A stretch of DNA of 63,582 bases from RGIG3009 sp045541495. Lineage in GTDB: Bacteria; Bacillota; Clostridia; Oscillospirales; Acutalibacteraceae. The position numbers and the translations under genes were made by a program. Positions 42,965 through 51,246 of the stretch are shown here, in pieces. Numbering within the stretch: position 1 is the first letter of the stretch; the number at the start of each line of letters is the position of its first letter. The notes under the pieces are model-generated. The model was not told where the DNA came from and did not search any database. It saw nothing but the letters and a program-made list of their open reading frames with translations. The stretch lies in contig JAZQJE010000016.1 of the NCBI GenBank assembly GCA_045541495.1, positions 1-63,582 on the forward strand, read 5' to 3'.

Positions 42965-43687
42965 TCACAGATGTTTGATGCGGGGGAGATAGGTTTGGAT
43001 CAAATGGCGGTTATATTCCGCACCGCCCTCTACGTTCCCGCTTTTGTAGATGCGGGGCTTTGCGCCGCGCTGCGCGGCGATTTCGGCGGCTTCCAGCAAT
43101 ACCGCTTGCAGAATAAAAGAACTGGCCGCCGTGGACACACTGCCCATATTGGTATCGGCGTTGGTGATGGTCATAACGGCATCCCCGTGGGGGACGCCGT
43201 TGTCGATATACAGGTCGCAGTTCTCATACAACTTGGGTTGCTCGCTCTTGTCGTTGAAATACGCCCCCGATACTACCGCGATGTTGGGGATTCTCTTGGC
43301 GGTGGCGGCTTTCGCCATTTCACAGGGGACAGCGTTTTTTCCCGAGGTGGAAATCGTGATCACGATATCCTTTTCGGTCACGCAATACCGCTCGAAAATG
43401 CTGTCGGCAATACCGCTCATTTTTTCCATCTTACTGCTTTTGGCGGCACCGTTATGTAACATAAGATCGGTATCCAACATGGCGCTGACATTGGCCAACC
43501 CACCCGCCCGATAAAAACAATCCAAGGCGATGAGATGGGAATGTCCGCAACCGAACAAGTAGATGATCCCGTCCTGCTCGATGACGGTTGCCACCATGTC
43601 GGCGGCCTTTGCAATGGCTTCTCGTTGGGTGGTCTTGATCTTCTCTAAAAGAGAGACCACCGTATCGTAATAGGCATCTATCTTCAT
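42965..43687 (-). CDS. SIS-domain sugar isomerase-like protein (paralogue 1)
   Basis: 240 residues. SIS loop GIIYLFGCGHSHLIALDCFYRAGG (about 41-64), second block IVITISTSGKNAVPCEMAKAAT (about 105-126) with STSGKN as the phosphate-binding loop, and C-terminus YLPRIKHL. It is a clear sister of the 41364-42113 protein, which has lost the STSGKN serines (FHNIGINP). ATGA overlap with the upstream gene fixes the start at 43687. Confidence 0.9.
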   Translation of the reverse strand: MKIDAYYDTVVSLLEKIKTTQREAIAKAADMVATVIEQDGIIYLFGCGHSHLIALDCFYRAGGLANVSAMLDTDLMLHNGAAKSSKMEKMSGIADSIFERYCVTEKDIVITISTSGKNAVPCEMAKAATAKRIPNIAVVSGAYFNDKSEQPKLYENCDLYIDNGVPHGDAVMTITNADTNMGSVSTAASSFILQAVLLEAAEIAAQRGAKPRIYKSGNVEGGAEYNRHLIQTYLPRIKHL

Positions 43688-44706
43688 TTTTCCAACACTC
43701 TGGTATAAGTGTTGCCAATAGCATCCCACAATTTCAACGGCTCTTTGGCGGCCAAAATGGTGCCGTATCCACCGCGATAGGTCCAGGTCGCCAACCGATC
43801 CACGCCCAAATCCACATACATATCAACGATGCGGTCGATCTTGGTCCAGTCTTCGGGTTGCTTGTTGTAACCCATGACCCAACGCTCAGCTTGTTTGCCG
43901 TATTTTTTCGCCATGTTGACGGTGCGCTCGGTGATGTTCTTAAAGAAATCTTCGGCAGCATCCCACGGAATGATGGTGGTGGAGAACACATCAAAATAGG
44001 GGCAGGAAGCCACGTCGTCCCACTTGTCGTAACCGCGCAATTCGGTGATGTAATAATCGTCTTGCGTGGCGAGAACACAACAGGTGATCTCCAAATCGGG
44101 GTTGACTTCCTTGATCTTGCGGGATGTATCCGCCAAGGTAAACAACGCCTCTTTCCAACGGAACTGTTTTACATCCTCGTTGGCCACGCGGGGCATCTCA
44201 TACCCGTAATACGCTTCAAATTTTCGCATACATTCGGGGCAACGGCAACTCCAGTCATTGCCGGCACCATCCAGCGAGGGCGTGGGATACATATAATGGG
44301 GTTCATCCCAGAAGAACCCGTCTACCTCGGTCTCTCTGGCAATTTTCAGACACAGTTTTTGAAAATAATCGCGGAACGCATTGGTGTTAAAGCAAGCGGC
44401 GGGCAACACTTCCCCCGTATAGGCAGATACCTGACGGTGATGGATGTTGTTTTGCAGGAACAAACTGACGTTTTCGCCGCCGAAAAATTTGCCGATACCC
44501 CACGGATCGGCCAACACCCGCAATCCCACATCGTGAGCCGCTTTCACGATATCGATGATGTTGGGAAACCAAAAATCCATATCAAATTCGGTAAGCGCCA
44601 GGATAACGGTGTCGCACCCATGTTCTTTCATCTCTTTGAAATCGGCAATTGCATGTTCTACGTAACTTAATCCGTAGTAACTGACAGCGGTGTGTTTAAT
44701 ACCCAT
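43684..44706 (-). CDS. TIM-barrel protein, putative glycoside hydrolase
   Basis: 340 residues, no signal peptide, so cytosolic. Seen: an alternating strand/helix pattern, GFFWDEPHYMYPTPSLDG (about 130-147) with an acidic pair typical of barrel hydrolase active sites, and CRCPECMRKFEAYYG (about 153-167), a Cys motif found in uncharacterised glycoside-hydrolase-like barrels. First gene of the six-gene operon, which predicts action on an imported glycoside before isomerisation and phosphorylation. Exact family unknown. Confidence 0.7.
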   Translation of the reverse strand: MGIKHTAVSYYGLSYVEHAIADFKEMKEHGCDTVILALTEFDMDFWFPNIIDIVKAAHDVGLRVLADPWGIGKFFGGENVSLFLQNNIHHRQVSAYTGEVLPAACFNTNAFRDYFQKLCLKIARETEVDGFFWDEPHYMYPTPSLDGAGNDWSCRCPECMRKFEAYYGYEMPRVANEDVKQFRWKEALFTLADTSRKIKEVNPDLEITCCVLATQDDYYITELRGYDKWDDVASCPYFDVFSTTIIPWDAAEDFFKNITERTVNMAKKYGKQAERWVMGYNKQPEDWTKIDRIVDMYVDLGVDRLATWTYRGGYGTILAAKEPLKLWDAIGNTYTRVLEK

Positions 44707-44737
44707 AGTTCATTCTCCTTTTTTATAGCATTAAAAA

Positions 44738-44750
44738 AAGTATAGCAAAC
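44738..44750 (-). promoter_or_regulatory. Possible operator half-site upstream of the sugar-type operon
   Basis: AAGTATAGCAAAC recurs, with one change, in both arms of the inverted repeat at 44784-44816. It covers a TATACT -10-like hexamer on the minus strand (44739-44744), 32 bases from the operon start codon. A matching -35 box is not clear. A repressor site for the adjacent GntR/LacI regulator is an inference. Confidence 0.4.
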
Positions 44751-44776
44751 AATCGAAAAAGGGAGAGGCGGGTTTT

Positions 44777-44816
44777 GAAAAAAATAAGTATAACAAACGG
44801 AGTTTGTTATACTTAT
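44777..44816 (-). terminator. Terminator of the regulator gene, possibly also an operator
   Basis: Fifteen-base perfect arms (44784-44798, 44802-44816) with a three-base TCC loop, then a T-run on the minus strand. It overlaps the regulator's own stop codon. The arms contain the AAGTATAACAAAC motif, also seen at 44738, so the palindrome may double as a DNA-binding site. Confidence 0.8.
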
Positions 44817-45916
44817 GTTCCTTTTTTACGGGTGCTTTCCCGTATCTTTAAACTGTGATTAATAAAGTCTTTGGGTTTATACTGTTCTTCCGTGGGGGAC
44901 TTCATTTTGCGAAGCAACAGATCGACGGCGGAATCCGCCATCTTGTCAAACCGATAGGCAATGGTGGTGAGGGTGGGGCGGCATTGCTTGGCGATGGGCA
45001 GGTTATCAAATCCCACCACGCCGATCTCTTCGGGAATGTTCAGTCCCAATTGTTCACACAGAATGATCACCTGAACGGCGATCATGTCGTGAAAGCAAAA
45101 AATGCCCAGCGGTTTTTTGGCGCCTCGGATCAGGCGGGAAACGGAATAGGGAATGGAAAATTCGTCCTTGTCGGTGATACAAAGAATGTTCTCGTCGGGA
45201 ACGGTCTTGCCTTTTTCCCGCAACGCGTCCACAAACGCCGTGCGGCGGGCATCGGAGCCGCGGGCGTTTTCCAACCCCACATACATAAAATTCTCATAGG
45301 CCATCTCGATCATGTGATCGGCCACGTGTTTGGCGGAAGCCTCCTCGTCTACCATGCCGAACCCTTGATTTTCTGAGGAAAATCGGTTGGCAAGGAACAC
45401 CAGCGGCAGCGGATATTGTTTGTAGAATTGTTGCAAGTAATCGCCGCTGTTGGGGCAAGAGATGACCCCTTTTACTCCCATGGTGAGAAAGGTGTGAAGT
45501 ATCGCTTTTTCCCTTTCGGGATCGCGGCGACTGGTCATCAGCAGGGGGGTATACCCCGCTTTATATACAAATTTCGTTACTTCGTTTAACAGTGAACTGA
45601 AAAACGGATTGTTGATTTCGGGCGTATGAATACCGATGAGGTTGGTGCGGACGTTGCTTTCCAGTTGCTTTTGCAAGGGGGAATCGGGTGTCATTCGACC
45701 CGACGAAAGGTAATGAGCATTGCCGTATAACGTGAGGAGTCCCTCTTCCCGCAACAAGGCCATCACCCGTTGGGCAGTGACTAACGATACGTTATAAGTT
45801 TCAGCCAATTGCCGCACGGATAAAAAGCGAGAGCCGGACGGACCGTATTCGCCGCGCTCAATCTCCTGTCCGATCCGCTGCGCAACGGCGGCACTTTTGT
45901 TGTTTGTGTTGTTCAT
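44813..45916 (-). CDS. GntR-HTH / LacI-type sensor transcriptional regulator (AraR-like chimera)
   Basis: 367 residues. N-terminal GntR winged helix with GPSGSRFLSVRQLAETYNVSLVTAQRVMALLREEGLL (given here in pieces: GSRFLSVRQLAETYNV, about 30-45, then SLVTAQRVMALL) is joined to a LacI/periplasmic-binding sensor domain (NLIGIHTPEINNPFFSSLL, about 90-108; VVGFDNLPIAKQ near 300). AraR-type chimeras repress sugar genes and release DNA on sugar binding. It lies directly upstream of, and in the same direction as, the six-gene operon. ATG at 45916 behind GGGGGAGG. Confidence 0.9.
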   Translation of the reverse strand: MNNTNNKSAAVAQRIGQEIERGEYGPSGSRFLSVRQLAETYNVSLVTAQRVMALLREEGLLTLYGNAHYLSSGRMTPDSPLQKQLESNVRTNLIGIHTPEINNPFFSSLLNEVTKFVYKAGYTPLLMTSRRDPEREKAILHTFLTMGVKGVISCPNSGDYLQQFYKQYPLPLVFLANRFSSENQGFGMVDEEASAKHVADHMIEMAYENFMYVGLENARGSDARRTAFVDALREKGKTVPDENILCITDKDEFSIPYSVSRLIRGAKKPLGIFCFHDMIAVQVIILCEQLGLNIPEEIGVVGFDNLPIAKQCRPTLTTIAYRFDKMADSAVDLLLRKMKSPTEEQYKPKDFINHSLKIRESTRKKGT

Positions 45917-46021
45917 GATAACCTCCCCCAAAAGGGATTTGCAGTTTTTTATAAAAACCTATTTTCAAATCGATGAAAAACGGGTATAATGAAGACATAA
46001 ACCAAAGAAAGGATGATCAAT

Positions 46022-46330
46022 ATGGCGGTTGTACATGTCAATAGCGATAACTTCGAACAGATCAAAAACAGCGAGAAACCCGTATTGCTGGATTTCTATG
46101 CCGATTGGTGCGGTCCTTGCCGTATGGTTTCGCCTCTGGTAGACCAGATTGCGGAGGAAAACCCCCAATATCTGGTGGGGAAGATCAACGTAGACAACGA
46201 GCCTGAATTGGCCCAAGCCTTTGGTGTCTCCAGCATCCCCCTGCTGGTGGTCATGAAAGACGGTAAGATCGTAGAACAATCCGTCGGTGCCAAACCCAAG
46301 ACGCAGATCCTCGCCATGCTTGAAGGATAA
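46022..46330 (+). CDS. trxA: Thioredoxin
   Basis: 102 residues. Active site YADWCGPCRM near residues 27-36, cis-Pro segment SIPLLVV near 70. Cytosolic disulfide reductant, reduced by the TrxB encoded 60 bases downstream. Start set at 46022 with AAAGGA at normal distance; the ATG nine bases earlier overlaps that site. A TATAAT box lies at 45984-45989 with a weak TTTTCA -35. Confidence 0.95.
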   Translation: MAVVHVNSDNFEQIKNSEKPVLLDFYADWCGPCRMVSPLVDQIAEENPQYLVGKINVDNEPELAQAFGVSSIPLLVVMKDGKIVEQSVGAKPKTQILAMLEG

Positions 46331-46390
46331 GTCTATTATATTTTCAAATTCCTCATAAGTCAACACATTGCCAAAACGCGGGAGGCGAGT

Positions 46391-47323
46391 ATGGAACACC
46401 GTTATGATATGCTGATCATCGGCGGCGGCCCCGCCGGATACACGGCTGCCTTGTATGCGGCGCGGGCGGGATTGAAAACCGCCGTATTGGAAAAACTGTC
46501 GGCGGGCGGACAAATGGCGCTCACCGGTGATATTGATAACTACCCCGGTTTTGAAGAGGGGATCGACGGGTTCACGCTGGGCATGAAAATGCAACAGAGT
46601 GCCGAACGGTTCGGTGCCGTCACCGAATACGGCGAAGCCGTGCACATCGATCTGTCTGCTCCGCTGAAACGGGTGGACACGGCGGATACGTCCCTGTTTG
46701 CCAAAACGTTGGTGATCGCTACGGGCGCTCACCCCCGTCAACTGGGATTGGATGGCGAACAGCAATGGTTGGGCAAGGGTGTGCACTATTGTGCCCACTG
46801 TGACGGTCGGTTTTACAAAGATAAGACCGTGGTGGTGGTAGGCGGCGGCAATTCCGCCGCGGCAGATGCGTTGTATTTATCCCGACTGGCAAAACAGGTC
46901 ATCGTGGTACATCGGCGGGATATCCTGCGTGCCACAAAACTTTATCACCAACCGTTGCTGAACGCCCCCAACGTCACTTTTTTCTGGAACAGCACCGTTT
47001 CCGCGTTGTTAACGGATACCCGTTTGACGGGGATCACGGTAGCCGATGTTCAAACGGGTGTTGCCACCGACATTGCCTGTGACGGCGTGTTTATCAGTAT
47101 CGGGCGCAAACCCAACACGGCGTTTTTACCCGCGGACCTTCGGATAGACGAAAACGGCTATCTGGTGGCCGATGAATCCACTCGCACCAACGTGGCGGGC
47201 GTGTATGCCGTGGGCGATGTACGGCAAAAAGCTTTGCGACAGGTGGTGACCGCCGTAGCCGATGGTGCGGTGGCGGTCCACTACGCGGAAGAATATTTGG
47301 CAAGTATCGACAATACCGATTAA
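46391..47323 (+). CDS. trxB: Thioredoxin reductase
   Basis: 310 residues. FAD-binding LIIGGGPAGYTAALYAARAG, redox pair in HYCAHCDGRFY near 136 (CAHC rather than the usual CATC), NADPH-binding VVVVGGGNSAAADALYLS near 152 and C-terminal GVYAVGDVRQK. Reduces thioredoxin with NADPH. Forms an operon with trxA. Confidence 0.94.
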   Translation: MEHRYDMLIIGGGPAGYTAALYAARAGLKTAVLEKLSAGGQMALTGDIDNYPGFEEGIDGFTLGMKMQQSAERFGAVTEYGEAVHIDLSAPLKRVDTADTSLFAKTLVIATGAHPRQLGLDGEQQWLGKGVHYCAHCDGRFYKDKTVVVVGGGNSAAADALYLSRLAKQVIVVHRRDILRATKLYHQPLLNAPNVTFFWNSTVSALLTDTRLTGITVADVQTGVATDIACDGVFISIGRKPNTAFLPADLRIDENGYLVADESTRTNVAGVYAVGDVRQKALRQVVTAVADGAVAVHYAEEYLASIDNTD

Positions 47324-47325
47324 TA

Positions 47326-47358
47326 AAGAGCGGCGTTGAAACCAACGCCGCTCTTGTT
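47326..47358 (+). terminator. Terminator of trxA-trxB
   Basis: Thirteen-base perfect arms (47326-47338, 47343-47355) with an AAAC loop, three bases after the trxB stop; the downstream T-run is short. Confidence 0.75.
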
Positions 47359-47363
47359 ATCAA

Positions 47364-47399
47364 TAAAAAAAGCGCCGAAGTGGTGTTTCGCTTCGGCGC
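47364..47399 (-). terminator. Terminator of the DUF1538-PII operon
   Basis: Arms GCGCCGAAG/CTTCGGCGC (47372-47380, 47391-47399), followed on the minus strand by seven T residues. Confidence 0.85.
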
Positions 47400-47407
47400 A
47401 AGACCGA

Positions 47408-48091
47408 TCAGATTCCCATCACCGAATCAATGGGTAAGGACATTACCAGGCCTTTGGCCTCACTGTGCATGCCGCACTTTTCGCTGATGGCGCGCATGAT
47501 GGGCAGTTTGTTTTCGTGTTCGGCGAGGATGAGCACGATCTCTTTTTCTTCCTGTACACTCAATCCCCAAAAACTGGTGGCTTCCTCGTTTTCGATGCCG
47601 CGGCTGTGTACGATGGTACCGCCGCCGGCACCCGCCCCGCGGGCGGCATCCATCACTTCACCGCCGAAACCGCGATCCACCACGGCGGCGATCAAGGTAT
47701 AATTGGTATCGGTCATGGTGTATTCACCCTTTCCGCGATCGGGAAGATCGCTGGTTTCTTCGATGTGTGTCATCATACGGAGCATGAGATTGCTGACCCC
47801 TGTTAACGGGATGGTAAAGGCAATACCGCTGCCGGCGGCATCCAACCGCAGTTCCGAGTGCAACAACCGCAACATGGCGTTGCCGAAAGACCGCGGTACC
47901 GTGCTGGCTAACAGACATTTATCCACACTGCCGAGTCCTAAGGTGTCCAGGATCTCGCTGGAAGCCGTACCCTCGGCATTGAGTCGGTATTGAATAGGCA
48001 GATCCCGTTTCAAAAACATATTCGCCGCCTTGTCTGCCAGTTTTGGCGTGGCGATCAACAGGAGCAGTTGATAGTGTTCGCTGCGGCTCAT
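47408..48091 (-). CDS. Tandem PII-family regulatory protein
   Basis: 227 residues made of two PII-like halves. The first (about 1-105) begins YQLLLLIATPKLADKAANMF and is diverged; the second (about 122-227) has NYTLIAAVVDRGFGGEVMDAARGAGAGGGTIVHSRGIEN and EEKEIVLILAEHENKLPIM, the canonical PII core. PII proteins sense nucleotides and metabolites and gate transporters or enzymes. The gene overlaps the DUF1538 membrane-protein gene by four bases, strongly suggesting it regulates that protein. Confidence 0.88.
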   Translation of the reverse strand: MSRSEHYQLLLLIATPKLADKAANMFLKRDLPIQYRLNAEGTASSEILDTLGLGSVDKCLLASTVPRSFGNAMLRLLHSELRLDAAGSGIAFTIPLTGVSNLMLRMMTHIEETSDLPDRGKGEYTMTDTNYTLIAAVVDRGFGGEVMDAARGAGAGGGTIVHSRGIENEEATSFWGLSVQEEKEIVLILAEHENKLPIMRAISEKCGMHSEAKGLVMSLPIDSVMGI

Positions 48092-49623
48092 GAGCGGGCC
48101 ACCTCCTCCAGATCGATGATGTCGTCGCTGTCATCCGTAAGACCGGCGTGCAAGACCGTGGCCTTCTGCAACTTATCGGTTTTCCATTTATACACAACGC
48201 CCATGCTTTGTACGGCGATGAGCGGTGTCAACGCTACCAACGCTACCACGCCGAACGCGTCGGTCATCAAATCGCCGCCCACGGCTTGGCAAGCACCGAT
48301 GCTGAGGGGTAACAAAAAGGTGGATGTCATGGGTCCGCTGGCAACGCCGCCGGAGTCAAACGCGATACCCACAAAGATCTTGGGTACAAAGCGGGACATC
48401 ACCAACGCGATGATATAACCGGGGATCACGATCCAATAGATCGGGATATTCAGCAGTACGCGGAGCATGGCCAGCCCGATACTGATGGCGACACCGATGG
48501 ACATGCTGCGGTTCATGGCTTTCACGGAAACGGTGCCGTCGGTCACGTTCTCCACTTGATGGTTGAGTACTTGAATAGCAGGTTCTGCTTTCACGATGTA
48601 ATACCCAATGAGCATACCGATGGGCACCAATACCCAGTTGTAGGGCAGACCCGCCAATTCTTTGCCGAGGAACGCGCCAACGGGCGCAAACCCCACGTTG
48701 ACGCCGCATAAGAATAACACCAAACCCACGTAGGTGTACAACAGACCGACAGTGATTCGTTTGAGCTGCCGTTTATGGTAACGGTGGGTGATTAATTGGA
48801 AGATCACAAATACCGCCGCAATGGGGAGCAAGGATACCAACACTTCTGCGGCGTAGTGGGGCAGATGGGTGGCGAAAACTTTCACCACATCCCGCGTGGT
48901 GGCAACAGAAGCCACATCGCCAAGAGAGTAAGCCGCTTCGGTGGGTTTGTAAAAACAACCCAACAACAGCACCGCCAAAATGGGTCCCACACTGGACAAC
49001 GCCACCAGGCCGAAACTGTCGCTGGTGGAATCTTTGTCACTGCGAACAGAGGCCAGACCCACGCCCAGCGCCATGATGAAGGGCACCGTCATGGGGCCCG
49101 TGGTGACACCGCCCGAGTCAAAGGCTACCGCGAGAAATTCTTTTGGTACGAAGAAAGAGGCGCCGATCAGTGCGATATATAACACGATAAGCAGTTTGGA
49201 CAGATCAATGCGAAATTTGATACGGAGGATCGCCAACGCCAAAAAGAGACCCACACCCACCGCTACAGTCAGGATCAAGACCATGTTGGGAACAGAGGGC
49301 ACCTGTTCCGCCAACACCTGCAAGTCTGGCTCGGAAATGGTGATGATCGCCCCCATGATAAATCCGATGAGCAGTACCATCCCCACTTTTTTGGTTTTGG
49401 AGATCTGCACGCCGATCCCCTCGCCGATGGGGGTCATGGCCATTTCCGCGCCCAATTGGAAAAAGCCCATACCTAGAATCAGCATAACGGCACCTGTTAA
49501 AAACAATACCATAGTGCCCAGTGCCATAGGTAGCAAGACAATGCTGATAACCAGCATGATACCGGTGATCGGCAGCACGGCCGAAAGGGATTCCCATGTT
49601 TTTTCTCGTAATTTCGGGTTCAT
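48088..49623 (-). CDS. DUF1538 duplicated membrane protein, putative transporter
   Basis: 511 residues, about 12-14 membrane helices in two homologous halves. Each half carries the same signature: AVAFDSGGVTTGPMTVPF near 165 and IAFDSGGVASGPMTSTF near 425, followed by FGLVALSSVGPI and FGVVALVALTPL. The internal duplication and the coupled PII gene point to a transporter or channel gated by the PII partner; the substrate is unknown. The ATG at 49623 (GGTGG upstream) lies just after the promoter; the longer ORF reads through the promoter. Confidence 0.85.
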   Translation of the reverse strand: MNPKLREKTWESLSAVLPITGIMLVISIVLLPMALGTMVLFLTGAVMLILGMGFFQLGAEMAMTPIGEGIGVQISKTKKVGMVLLIGFIMGAIITISEPDLQVLAEQVPSVPNMVLILTVAVGVGLFLALAILRIKFRIDLSKLLIVLYIALIGASFFVPKEFLAVAFDSGGVTTGPMTVPFIMALGVGLASVRSDKDSTSDSFGLVALSSVGPILAVLLLGCFYKPTEAAYSLGDVASVATTRDVVKVFATHLPHYAAEVLVSLLPIAAVFVIFQLITHRYHKRQLKRITVGLLYTYVGLVLFLCGVNVGFAPVGAFLGKELAGLPYNWVLVPIGMLIGYYIVKAEPAIQVLNHQVENVTDGTVSVKAMNRSMSIGVAISIGLAMLRVLLNIPIYWIVIPGYIIALVMSRFVPKIFVGIAFDSGGVASGPMTSTFLLPLSIGACQAVGGDLMTDAFGVVALVALTPLIAVQSMGVVYKWKTDKLQKATVLHAGLTDDSDDIIDLEEVARS

Positions 49624-49665
49624 GCCACCACCACCTTTCTTTATACGTATGATACATTTCATTTT

Positions 49666-49694
49666 ATCATACCATTTTTTCGCAGCGATTGCAA
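49666..49694 (-). promoter_or_regulatory. Promoter of the DUF1538-PII operon
   Basis: Minus-strand TTGCAA (49689-49694), 17-base spacer, TATGAT (49666-49671), about 43 bases from the start codon. Confidence 0.8.
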
Positions 49695-49731
49695 GAAAAT
49701 TTCCCGAAGTAGCAATCGGAATGTTCCCCTT

Positions 49732-49763
49732 TAAAAACAAACAGGGCTGCCTCGCGACAGCCC
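49732..49763 (-). terminator. Orphan hairpin with T-rich tail
   Basis: GGGCTG/CAGCCC arms (49744-49749, 49758-49763), followed on the minus strand by TGTTTGTTTTTAAA. No annotated gene feeds into it; it may insulate the DUF1538 promoter or end an unseen small transcript from about 49764-49890. Nothing else was recognised in 49764-49833. Confidence 0.4.
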
Positions 49764-49833
49764 GTTCGAATCGGATTTCAGGAGCGTTTTTTAAGAGAAT
49801 TTTTCGACGAAAACAGCAAGTTTTGATCTATAC

Positions 49834-49872
49834 ATAGCAAAAGCGAGGTGAATTTCACCTCGCTTTTGCTAT
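49834..49872. terminator. Long near-perfect palindrome, orphan terminator-like
   Basis: Arms 49834-49852 and 49854-49872 are complementary over 18-19 bases around AAAAGCGAGGTG. It closely resembles the hairpins at 51331-51366 and 37780-37822 (shared ATAGCAAAAGCG or AGCAAAAGCGAGG arms). No gene ends next to it. Confidence 0.6.
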
Positions 49873-49892
49873 CTTGCAAACTCAACCCACGG

Positions 49893-49922
49893 TTGCGCTT
49901 GGATAAACTGATATGTTATACT
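49893..49922 (+). promoter_or_regulatory. Promoter of the XRE-family gene
   Basis: TTGCGC (49893-49898), 18-base spacer, extended -10 TGT-TATACT (49917-49922). Confidence 0.65.
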
Positions 49923-49991
49923 ATTTGTAAGAACCATCCTTTATAATAAACATACGGAAGCTTTCGAATAAATTTAAAGGAGCGAAAAAGT

Positions 49992-51110
49992 ATGACACTC
50001 AACATCGGTGAAACAATTAAAAAGTTACGGAAAGAGCAAGACATAACACAAGAAAAATTGGCGGCATATCTTAATATTTCATATCAAGCGGTTAGCAAGT
50101 GGGAGAACGGAACGGCTTTGCCCGATATAACGCTTCTTCCAAAGATTTCAAATTTCTTTGGCATAACTTCGGATGAATTGCTAGGATTAAAACCGGAGGA
50201 AAATAATGAAGAATTAAAAAAATACGAAAAAGAGTATCATGAACTTGGACGCAAAGGGAAGGTTTTGGAAAGAATTGAACTTTCACGCAGGGTGCTTGAT
50301 TTGTACCCAAGAAATTATCAATGGATGTTGAATCTTGCGTATAGTTTAGTGTCTTATGGTGTTACCAGCGAGCAACAAAAATATAGAGAAGAACACAAAT
50401 TTATAGAAGAAGCGATTAGTTTGTGTGAAAGAGTTTTAGAGGACTGCACGGTTGATAGCATCAGACATAGTGCTATACAAATACTTTGTTACAATTATCC
50501 CCATAGTGGTAAAAAGGAAGAAGCAATTCGACTTGCTGAGAATATGCCTGATATGTTTACTTGTAAAGAAATGCTACTCAGCAGGATTCATTCGGGAGAA
50601 GATTGTTTGAAGCAAAATCAAAGCAACTTGAGATATATGATTGATCACAGTTCCAGCATTCTTTATGAAATGGCTTGTCGTAGTGATTTGAGGCAAGGCT
50701 TCACAGTAGAAGAAAGAATTGAAATTCTTCAAACTGCTATCAAGCTTAACCAAATGATGCTTGGGTGCGAAGAAAGGGAACTGTTATGCAGTGGCAAACT
50801 TTCTTTCTATAATTTAATGATTGCAAAGTTGAATTGTCAAAAAAATATGCCTAATGAAGCTATTAAATATTTGTTGCTTTCAGAAAAATTTGCAGTAAAT
50901 CATGACAGCGTTTTAGCTTTAGGTGAACAGAAATATAATTCTATATTATTTAGTCATATGACTTGGAATCCCCGAAATATAATCACCAATTGGGACGGAA
51001 CATTACAAGAGCAATTGCTATATAATCTTGGCGATAGCTGTTTCGAGTCTCTAAAAAACAATAAAGAATTTCAAGAACTACAAAAGAGATTAACTCAGTC
51101 TAAAAAGTAA
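49992..51110 (+). CDS. XRE-family regulator with TPR-like C-terminal region
   Basis: 372 residues. N-terminal helix-turn-helix IGETIKKLRKEQDITQEKLAAYLNISYQAVSKWENG (here split: KLRKEQDITQEKLAAYLN, about 11-28, and SYQAVSKWENG, about 30-40), then a long helical region of about 290 residues with TPR-like pairs (YQWMLNLAYSLV, FIEEAISLCERVLED, NEAIKYLLLSEKFA). Proteins of this layout are often cytosolic regulators responding to peptides or other signals. The gene is distinctly AT-rich compared with the core genes, which suggests transfer. Its stop codon falls within the first copy of the 113-bp repeat. AAAGGAG supports the start. Confidence 0.85.
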   Translation: MTLNIGETIKKLRKEQDITQEKLAAYLNISYQAVSKWENGTALPDITLLPKISNFFGITSDELLGLKPEENNEELKKYEKEYHELGRKGKVLERIELSRRVLDLYPRNYQWMLNLAYSLVSYGVTSEQQKYREEHKFIEEAISLCERVLEDCTVDSIRHSAIQILCYNYPHSGKKEEAIRLAENMPDMFTCKEMLLSRIHSGEDCLKQNQSNLRYMIDHSSSILYEMACRSDLRQGFTVEERIEILQTAIKLNQMMLGCEERELLCSGKLSFYNLMIAKLNCQKNMPNEAIKYLLLSEKFAVNHDSVLALGEQKYNSILFSHMTWNPRNIITNWDGTLQEQLLYNLGDSCFESLKNNKEFQELQKRLTQSKK

Positions 51111-51215
51111 ATTCGTGCAGTATAAATCTCCTCAAAATACAGATAATAACAACACAATTTGTAATTTAAGGAGAAATGAATATATGAAAGCCACTGGTAT
51201 AGTTAGAAGAATCGA
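51103..51215 (+). repeat. 113-bp direct repeat, copy 1 (truncated spoVT 5' end)
   Basis: Identical to 53024-53136 except for two adjacent bases (GT at 51115-51116 versus AA at 53036-53037). It contains the leader, ribosome site and first 11 codons of spoVT. After 51215 the two copies diverge abruptly. Confidence 0.95.
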
Positions 51216-51246
51216 GGAATGCGTTATAATAGGGCAAACCGCCTGA
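51184..51246 (+). pseudogene. Truncated spoVT remnant
   Basis: The frame opens with the same ATG, ribosome site (AAGGAG) and start MKATGIVRRI as intact spoVT, then runs into unrelated sequence after residue 10 and stops at 51246 after 20 residues. It is a by-product of the duplication and is not expected to be functional. Confidence 0.85.

Noticed and set aside
49744..49785. tRNA fragment
   Set aside because: A GTTCGAATC stretch looks like a T-loop, but no acceptor, anticodon or D-arm can be drawn around it.
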